Position numbers and translations under genes: made by a program. Source: Patescibacteria group bacterium UBA1400 (lineage in GTDB: Bacteria > Patescibacteriota > Microgenomatia > UBA1400). Taken from it: a DNA stretch of 18,536 bases. The stretch spans positions 1 to 18,536 of the forward strand of contig DBQG01000023.1 in the NCBI GenBank assembly GCA_002305125.1. The letters are read 5' to 3'. Shown piece by piece: positions 14,844-18,536 of the stretch. The notes beneath the pieces were generated by a model. It saw only the letters and a list, made by a program, of their open reading frames with translations, made no database searches and was not told where the DNA came from. Each line of letters opens with the position of its first letter. The stretch's first letter is position 1.

Positions 14844-15852
14844 TACCATGAAATTTAAAATTGATATTGATGCTGAGTTTTACTATAAGCTGGAGAGTTT
14901 TTGCGAAGGAAAAGAAATCCAAAAACATTATTTGATAAAAATGCTTTCTTGGGGCAAAGAACCTTCTAAGATAAAAATGTTTGCAAGCATACACTATGAT
15001 ATTTTGACTTTTGAATTCTCAGTGCCAAAGTATTTTTTTGGAACAAATATTTTTATGTTTTATCCAAAAGACTTAGCAAAAGTATTAAATGAAATCAGAA
15101 GTAAGTTTTTTAAAGAATTTGGTCTTAATTTGCCCGAAATTAGTGAATGGGTGGTACAGAGAGTTGACTTGTGTTATGCATATAAACTTCCCTCACAAAA
15201 AATAGCAGAAGATTTACTCGCCTCAATTCAGAACTTTGATTATCCCAGAAAGAAGACATCAACCTATCCGGGTTCTGGTATAAGTTTTAGCGGTAGCAGT
15301 TATGATATTACTTTTTATTTAAAAAGGAATGAATTTACAAGCAGGGAAAAAAAGTATTACAGATTCGATATGACAAAGTTTAATAAACTTGCAAATATTG
15401 CCAGTGGGGTGTTTCGTTTTGAAGTATCGTTCAGAAAATCTAAAATCAAACATCTTTTTAATAAAAATACAAATTATTTAAACTGGATTAGTACAAGAGA
15501 AATTATCGGTCACTTAAATTTATACTTAAAAAAAGTATTTGGTTTGGCAAGTTGCACTATAGCCAGTGAAATCGTTGCTTACAACAGATTAGTTAAAAAA
15601 TATAGTGATAATAAAGATACAAAACAACTAGTTTTATTTTTGCTGGTTTACAGATTAGGTAAAAATGGCAAATATATTATCTCCAAAATGTATAATCGTT
15701 CTCAAATTTATAGAAATAAGCAAAAAATTGCTGATGCAGGTGTTACTATTGTTTCGAATAAAAAAATATCCAAAGTTAATCTGGCAATACCAAGTAAATA
15801 TGCTGTAAACAAAAGCAATGATGATGTTGCGGTAGCAACTCATCTCACATAA
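14836..15852 (+). CDS. Replication initiation protein, gene II/X family
   Basis: A 338-residue protein of the phage/plasmid replication protein II/X family (Phage_CRI), which nicks the origin to start rolling-circle synthesis of single-stranded DNA. Characteristic segments are the MIDTMKFKIDI start, LTFEFSVPKYFFGTNIFMFY (57-76), EWVVQRVDLCYAYKLPS (104-120), a YPGSGISFSGSSYDITFYLK block (144-163) and SGVFRFEVSFRKSKIKHLF (190-208), the typical pattern of basic strands and acidic residue near the active site. The catalytic tyrosine cannot be assigned with certainty; Y174 or Y175 are candidates. A helical C-terminal domain (about 265-310) looks DNA-binding. It overlaps the 52-residue small ORF and is followed directly by a cluster of strong hairpins, the expected position of the origin it would act on. 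Confidence 0.85.
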   Translation: MIDTMKFKIDIDAEFYYKLESFCEGKEIQKHYLIKMLSWGKEPSKIKMFASIHYDILTFEFSVPKYFFGTNIFMFYPKDLAKVLNEIRSKFFKEFGLNLPEISEWVVQRVDLCYAYKLPSQKIAEDLLASIQNFDYPRKKTSTYPGSGISFSGSSYDITFYLKRNEFTSREKKYYRFDMTKFNKLANIASGVFRFEVSFRKSKIKHLFNKNTNYLNWISTREIIGHLNLYLKKVFGLASCTIASEIVAYNRLVKKYSDNKDTKQLVLFLLVYRLGKNGKYIISKMYNRSQIYRNKQKIADAGVTIVSNKKISKVNLAIPSKYAVNKSNDDVAVATHLT

Positions 15853-15920
15853 TAATGAGTAATTGCACTTACTGCCTATACTTACCACTGGGTTTATGGA
15901 GGAGTGTTTCCTACATGAGG

Positions 15921-15952
15921 CTGTCAAGGCTGGCAAAGCCAAGCCTTGACAG
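15921..15952. repeat. Strong hairpin 1 of origin-like region
   Basis: CTGTCAAGGCT (15921-15931) and AGCCTTGACAG (15942-15952) are perfect eleven-base arms, extended by GGC/GCC around an AAA loop, with a single bulged A. It has no downstream T-run, so it is not a normal terminator. It starts 69 bases after the Rep stop codon. Confidence 0.7.
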
Positions 15953-15978
15953 AAGTAAGCGCTGGAGAATTAACATCT

Positions 15979-16012
15979 GGAAGGACAAAAAACCCTGTTT
16001 TTTGTTCCTTCC
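15979..16012. repeat. Strong hairpin 2 of origin-like region
   Basis: Fifteen base pairs with one bulged T and a CCT loop: GGAAGGA pairs with TCCTTCC and CAAAAAAC with GTTTTTTG. A T-rich stretch (16021-16033) follows after an eight-base gap, so it might also help terminate Rep transcription, though the gap is too long for a classical intrinsic terminator. Confidence 0.7.
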
Positions 16013-16034
16013 CCATTCTCTTTTGGTTTTTTTA

Positions 16035-16065
16035 GTATAACTGCCTTTACTATTAGCAGTTATAC
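16035..16065. repeat. Strong hairpin 3 of origin-like region
   Basis: GTATAACTGC (16035-16044) and GCAGTTATAC (16056-16065) are perfect ten-base arms around an eleven-base loop, 22 bases after hairpin 2. It sits just upstream of the palindrome and promoter for the integration genes. Confidence 0.7.
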
Positions 16066-16067
16066 GA

Positions 16068-16095
16068 TGCATATATGCAATAAGTAAGATATAAT
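16068..16095 (+). promoter_or_regulatory. Promoter with palindromic operator-like site before the recombinase genes
   Basis: A perfect TATAAT at 16090-16095 lies 25 bases before the ATG at 16121. The perfect 12-base palindrome TGCATATATGCA (16068-16079) covers the expected -35 region, a typical place for a dimeric regulator or for the recombinase itself. Confidence 0.45.
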
Positions 16096-16120
16096 ACAAA
16101 CAATTTTATAAAATAAAAAA

Positions 16121-16393
16121 ATGACTGAAACAATAAAAGAAACACCTTGGTGGACAGGAATTCTACCTGAAGAATATGGGTAAAAAGCTGAAAAAGTATT
16201 TGTGGAGTATGATAATCGTGGTTATGGTGGAGATTTAGCTACTGGTAGGATAACCCCGCAAAACTGGGAGAAAGCAGTCCAAAAAGTTTCAGCATTAAGA
16301 GTTTGGCTGAAAAATGATAGTGTTGATTCTGATAGAGTTGTAAGGTTGATAGAAGAGAGCAAGAAGTATTTAGACCAGATAATAGATTTATGA
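16121..16393 (+). pseudogene. Small gene upstream of recombinase interrupted by an in-frame TAA
   Basis: From ATG 16121 the frame reads MTETIKETPWWTGILPEEYG, then TAA (16181-16183), then continues in the same frame with KAEKVFVEYDNRGYGGDLAT and ends KKYLDQIIDL at 16393. Both parts look like real protein and join without frame change, so a single nonsense change in a 90-codon gene is the simplest reading. A GTG at 16202 could allow translation of the second part alone (63 residues). The stop overlaps the recombinase ATG (ATGA), so even a broken copy would keep ribosomes flowing into the recombinase. The family is not recognised; a small accessory or directionality factor is possible from position only. 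A sequencing error at 16181 is an alternative. Confidence 0.6.
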
Positions 16394-18132
16394 CAGACTT
16401 AAAATATTTTATCTACTGCAGAAAAAGCAGTGAAGATACAAGTAAACAAATCTTATCACTCCCCGCCCAAAAAAGAGAGCTGACAGAATTTGCCAAAAAG
16501 CTAAATTTATCAGTTGTTGGTATTTTCCAGGAATCAAAAAGTGCTTTTAAAACTGGCAGGGAGCAGTTTAATCAAATGCTGAAAAAGCTTGAAAAAGGCG
16601 AGGCAAATGGCGTTATTGTCTGGCAGGCAAACAGAATAGCCAGAAACAGCTATGATGGAGGCAGATTTATTTACTTTATGGATGAAGGATATATCAAAGA
16701 GCTAAAAACTCCTTACAGAACATTTAAAAGCACTCCTGATGATAAATTTATCCTTAACCTGGAGTTTGGCATGGCAAAAAAAGACAGTGATGACAAAAGT
16801 GAAAATGTAAAGCGAGGCAACAGAGAGAAGTTTTTTAAAAAAAGAATCTGGATCGGTCCTGCTAAGCCTGGTTATCTTAACCATACTAACCCTATTACTA
16901 AAGAAACAGAAATAATCACTGATCCTGTCAGGTTTCCTCTACTTCAGAAGGCTTTTAAATTACTTCTTGCAGGCAAGCATACCCCTATGGAAATATTTAA
17001 CATACTAAACAATGACTGGGGATATCGCACCAGAAGAACTGCAAAAACTGGTAATAAAACTCTTTCTGCCAGCAGATTTTATGCTGTTTTATCTGATCCT
17101 TATTATTATGGTCTGATGGTAAGAAAGGAAGGTAAAATAATGGGAACTCATAAGCCTATGATTACTGATACTGAATTTGACGAAATACAAACAATACTTG
17201 GCAGAAAAGATAGACCTTGTATTACCAAACATTATTTCCCCTATAAGATGGCTTTAAAATGCGGTGAGTGTGGCGGTTCTATTACTGCTGAGGAAAAATA
17301 CCAGATTATCTGTCCTGATTGTAAGACCAAATTTCACCTGGGTAAAACTACTGACAAATGCATTAAGTGCGGACTTCTCATACAGGATATGAAGCCAAGA
17401 AAAATGCTTCATTATGTTTATTATCACTGTACTAAAAAGAAAAATCCCAACTGTTCACAGGGTTCTGTGACAATCAAAAAACTTGAAAAAATGATTGTGG
17501 AGGCGCTGAAAGGATTTGAGATTCCAGAAAATTTCAGGGATTGGGCAATAAAAAGATTAAATGAACTTAATGAAAAAGAAACTAAAGCCGAACTGTCAGT
17601 ATCTCAAAATCTTAATAAGCTGATTGAAGAAAAAGAACAGGAAATAGCCAATCTTCTAAAGCTAAAAATATCTGTTGCCAATAATAAAGGTCAGCTAATT
17701 AGTGAAGATGATTATATAAAAACAAGAAAAGAACTAAAAGACGATTTAAAAGAACTTGAGACAAAAAGAAAAAAACTTAAACAAAGAATGGATACCTGGC
17801 ATGATAAAGCTATAGAAACATTTAATCTGGCTTGTTTTGCCAGAAGGGATTTTAAAAAAGGCTCTCCTCGTGTAAAAACTGATATATTGATTTCACTTGG
17901 TTCGAACCTAACTTTATATGACAAAAAACTGGTTATGGATGACAAAAATCCTTTCTTTTTGATTAAAAAAGGCAAACAAAAGGTAGTATCAGAATTGGCA
18001 AAGTTAGAACCTGAAAAAGTGTTTGATTTAGCAAGCATTAAAGCCTTGCCCGCTTCGATTAATCCTTACTGGCTGGGAGGCAGGGATTCGAACCCCGATA
18101 CACAGATTCAGAGTCTGCGGTCCTACCATTAG
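16390..18132 (+). CDS. Large serine recombinase (integrase), C-terminus encoded by tRNA antisense
   Basis: A 580-residue large serine recombinase that should integrate and excise the element. The resolvase domain (about 1-150) opens YFIYCRKSSEDTSKQILSLP; the catalytic serine is S13 or S14, and VIVWQANRIARN (75-86) carries the arginine residues of the active site. The Recombinase DNA-binding domain spans about 155-270 (GPAKPGYLN, LSDPYYYGLMV). A zinc ribbon (CGECGGSIT, C291/C294, and YYHCTKKKNPNCSQ) is interrupted by an extra CPDC...CIKC pair (308-327). A coiled coil follows (about 395-470). From W561 to H580 plus stop, the codons are exactly the antisense of tRNA-Gln starting at its CCA, so this tail is set by the insertion site. 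The start overlaps the upstream small gene. Confidence 0.92.
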   Translation: MTDLKYFIYCRKSSEDTSKQILSLPAQKRELTEFAKKLNLSVVGIFQESKSAFKTGREQFNQMLKKLEKGEANGVIVWQANRIARNSYDGGRFIYFMDEGYIKELKTPYRTFKSTPDDKFILNLEFGMAKKDSDDKSENVKRGNREKFFKKRIWIGPAKPGYLNHTNPITKETEIITDPVRFPLLQKAFKLLLAGKHTPMEIFNILNNDWGYRTRRTAKTGNKTLSASRFYAVLSDPYYYGLMVRKEGKIMGTHKPMITDTEFDEIQTILGRKDRPCITKHYFPYKMALKCGECGGSITAEEKYQIICPDCKTKFHLGKTTDKCIKCGLLIQDMKPRKMLHYVYYHCTKKKNPNCSQGSVTIKKLEKMIVEALKGFEIPENFRDWAIKRLNELNEKETKAELSVSQNLNKLIEEKEQEIANLLKLKISVANNKGQLISEDDYIKTRKELKDDLKELETKRKKLKQRMDTWHDKAIETFNLACFARRDFKKGSPRVKTDILISLGSNLTLYDKKLVMDDKNPFFLIKKGKQKVVSELAKLEPEKVFDLASIKALPASINPYWLGGRDSNPDTQIQSLRSYH

Positions 18133-18143
18133 ACGACCTCCCA
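18070..18143 (-). tRNA. tRNA-Gln, anticodon CTG
   Basis: Read on the minus strand, the acceptor stem TGGGAGG (from 18143) pairs fully with CCTCCCA (18080-18074), followed by discriminator G and an encoded CCA ending at 18070. The anticodon arm is GCAGA, loop CTCTGAA, TCTGT, giving anticodon CTG and a purine at position 37; the T arm is GGGGTTCGAATCCC with the invariant TTCGA. The D arm contains TAATGGTAGGA. All elements fit tRNA-Gln, including the G discriminator. The gene overlaps the last 20 codons of the recombinase on the other strand, and its 3' end is the integration site of the element on its left. It remains structurally intact. Confidence 0.95.
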
Positions 18144-18151
18144 ATATCTCT

Positions 18152-18180
18152 ATTTTACCAATTTTTAGATAAATGGTAAA
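18152..18180 (-). promoter_or_regulatory. Promoter of tRNA-Gln
   Basis: On the minus strand TTTACC (18175-18180), a 17-base spacer ending in TGG and TAAAAT (18152-18157), an extended -10, end eight bases before the first base of the tRNA. Confidence 0.6.
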
Positions 18181-18199
18181 ACTTTTTAAGCTGCTTTTA

Positions 18200-18536
18200 C
18201 TAAATCTTTACCTTATGAACAAACAAACTTGATAAAAAGATCAACCCTCCACCCAAAAGATGATAAAAAGTTAAAGGCTCTTTTAAAAATAAAGCTCCCA
18301 GTAAAGCCACCACCACCGGTGTTAACATGGACATTAAGCTGGTATAAGAAAGTGAAGCCAATTTTAAGGTCTTACTCAGATAAACATTAAGAATTCCTAT
18401 AAAAAAACCTGCCAACAGCAAATAAACTCCCCCTTTAAAAATATAAAAACCCTTATCAAAAAAAGGAGCCACCAGCAAAAAGAAAAAGAAAGAAAACAAC
18501 ACTTTAAAAAAGGCTGTAAAAGCAGGCTTAACTCCT
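18200..18536 (-). CDS. EamA/DMT-family transporter, partial (N-terminus beyond window)
   Basis: The frame is open from the right edge of the window to a stop at 18200, so the true start lies outside; an internal GTG at 18502 is not needed as a start. The visible 111 residues hold four hydrophobic segments and match the end of the second EamA repeat of drug/metabolite transporters: AGFFIGILNVYLSKTLKL, the conserved SLMSMLTPVVVALLGALFLK, followed by EPLTFYHLLGGGLIFLSSLF. In EamA proteins the P near the middle and the LxEPL motif after the helix are the most conserved positions. These permeases export or import small metabolites or amino acids across the cytoplasmic membrane; the substrate is not predictable. 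It lies immediately upstream of tRNA-Gln on the same strand and belongs to the chromosome flanking the element. Confidence 0.85.
   Translation of the reverse strand, partial: GVKPAFTAFFKVLFSFFFFLLVAPFFDKGFYIFKGGVYLLLAGFFIGILNVYLSKTLKLASLSYTSLMSMLTPVVVALLGALFLKEPLTFYHLLGGGLIFLSSLFVHKVKI

Larger units (their letters stand above)
14685..18143 (+). mobile_element. Replication/integration module of an integrated rolling-circle element at tRNA-Gln
   Basis: Rep of the II/X family, a hairpin-rich origin-like region and a large serine recombinase, ending in the 3' part of tRNA-Gln, together define an integrated plasmid- or phage-like element. The right end is within the tRNA gene (18070-18143). The left end is uncertain; the AT-rich accessory genes from about 9600 may belong to it, but no duplicate of the tRNA end was found in the window. 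No capsid, Zot-type ATPase or conjugation gene is present. Confidence 0.6.

Noticed and set aside
15855..16040. Rightward 61-codon frame after Rep
   Set aside because: It runs through two strong hairpins, has no ribosome binding site and no protein-like pattern; it is best explained as chance reading of the origin-like region, as is the opposite-strand frame 15911-16099.
17712..18038. Leftward 108-codon hydrophobic frame
   Set aside because: It is the complement of the recombinase coiled coil; lysine-rich helices read backwards give Phe/Ser/Leu-rich pseudo-membrane sequences.
14685..18143. Complete filamentous phage (inovirus) genome
   Set aside because: The Rep family fits, but no Zot-type ATPase, no major coat-like short membrane proteins in a row and no single-stranded-DNA-binding protein are visible in the window.
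1..18536. CRISPR array or insertion sequence
   Set aside because: No regularly spaced direct repeats and no transposase were seen; the only recombinase is the serine integrase.
1..18536. Alternative genetic code (TGA read as glycine)
   Set aside because: TGA serves as a normal stop in coupled ATGA overlaps and in several genes; glycine motifs use GGN codons.

Overview
The window looks like a chromosomal segment of a low-GC bacterium with a small, compact genome, most likely a member of the Candidate Phyla Radiation (Patescibacteria, Microgenomates-like). The reasons are the short intergenic spaces, the many ATGA-type overlaps, promoters that sit almost on top of start codons, a II/X-type Rep protein with a tiny upstream ORF of a kind I associate with these genomes, and a mix of DUF3795, MltG and membrane-anchored enzymes. 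TGA is used as a stop and glycines are read from GGN codons, so this is the standard bacterial code, not the Gracilibacteria/Absconditabacteria code. The lineage is inference from gene style; no rRNA or phylogenetic marker gene is present.

Positions 1-9467 look like ordinary chromosome. First comes a leftward operon of DUF3795, DUF1801 and YdeI/OmpD-associated proteins (the last runs off the left edge). It is followed by a rightward large membrane protein and a second DUF3795 protein, a leftward ATP-grasp enzyme, a small rightward zinc-binding protein with a good terminator, a leftward secreted Gly-rich protein, a leftward pair of a membrane-anchored ComEC-like metallo-beta-lactamase-fold protein and the cell-wall enzyme MltG, a rightward membrane-anchored staphylococcal-type nuclease, and a leftward aldo/keto reductase.

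Positions 9468-18143 are an accessory region that is visibly more AT-rich over most of its length. The leftward half holds a ParB/sulfiredoxin-motif protein, several unknown small proteins, a protein with a HEPN-like R-N-x4-H motif, a HAD hydrolase and an AbiTii-like abortive-infection protein. The rightward half is a replication and integration module: an unknown 265-residue protein with a terminator, a 52-residue small protein overlapping a gene II/X-type (filamentous phage/rolling-circle) Rep protein, about 160 bases of consecutive strong hairpins and a palindrome-bearing promoter, a small gene broken by an in-frame TAA, and a large serine recombinase. The last 20 codons of the recombinase are the antisense of a tRNA-Gln(CTG) gene.

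The simplest reading is an integrated plasmid- or phage-like element that replicates through a single-stranded intermediate, integrated at tRNA-Gln, and may carry antiphage cargo. The right end is fixed by the tRNA. The left end is not resolved: I found no second copy of the tRNA 3' end in the window. Right of the tRNA the chromosome resumes with the C-terminal part of an EamA-family transporter cut by the window edge.
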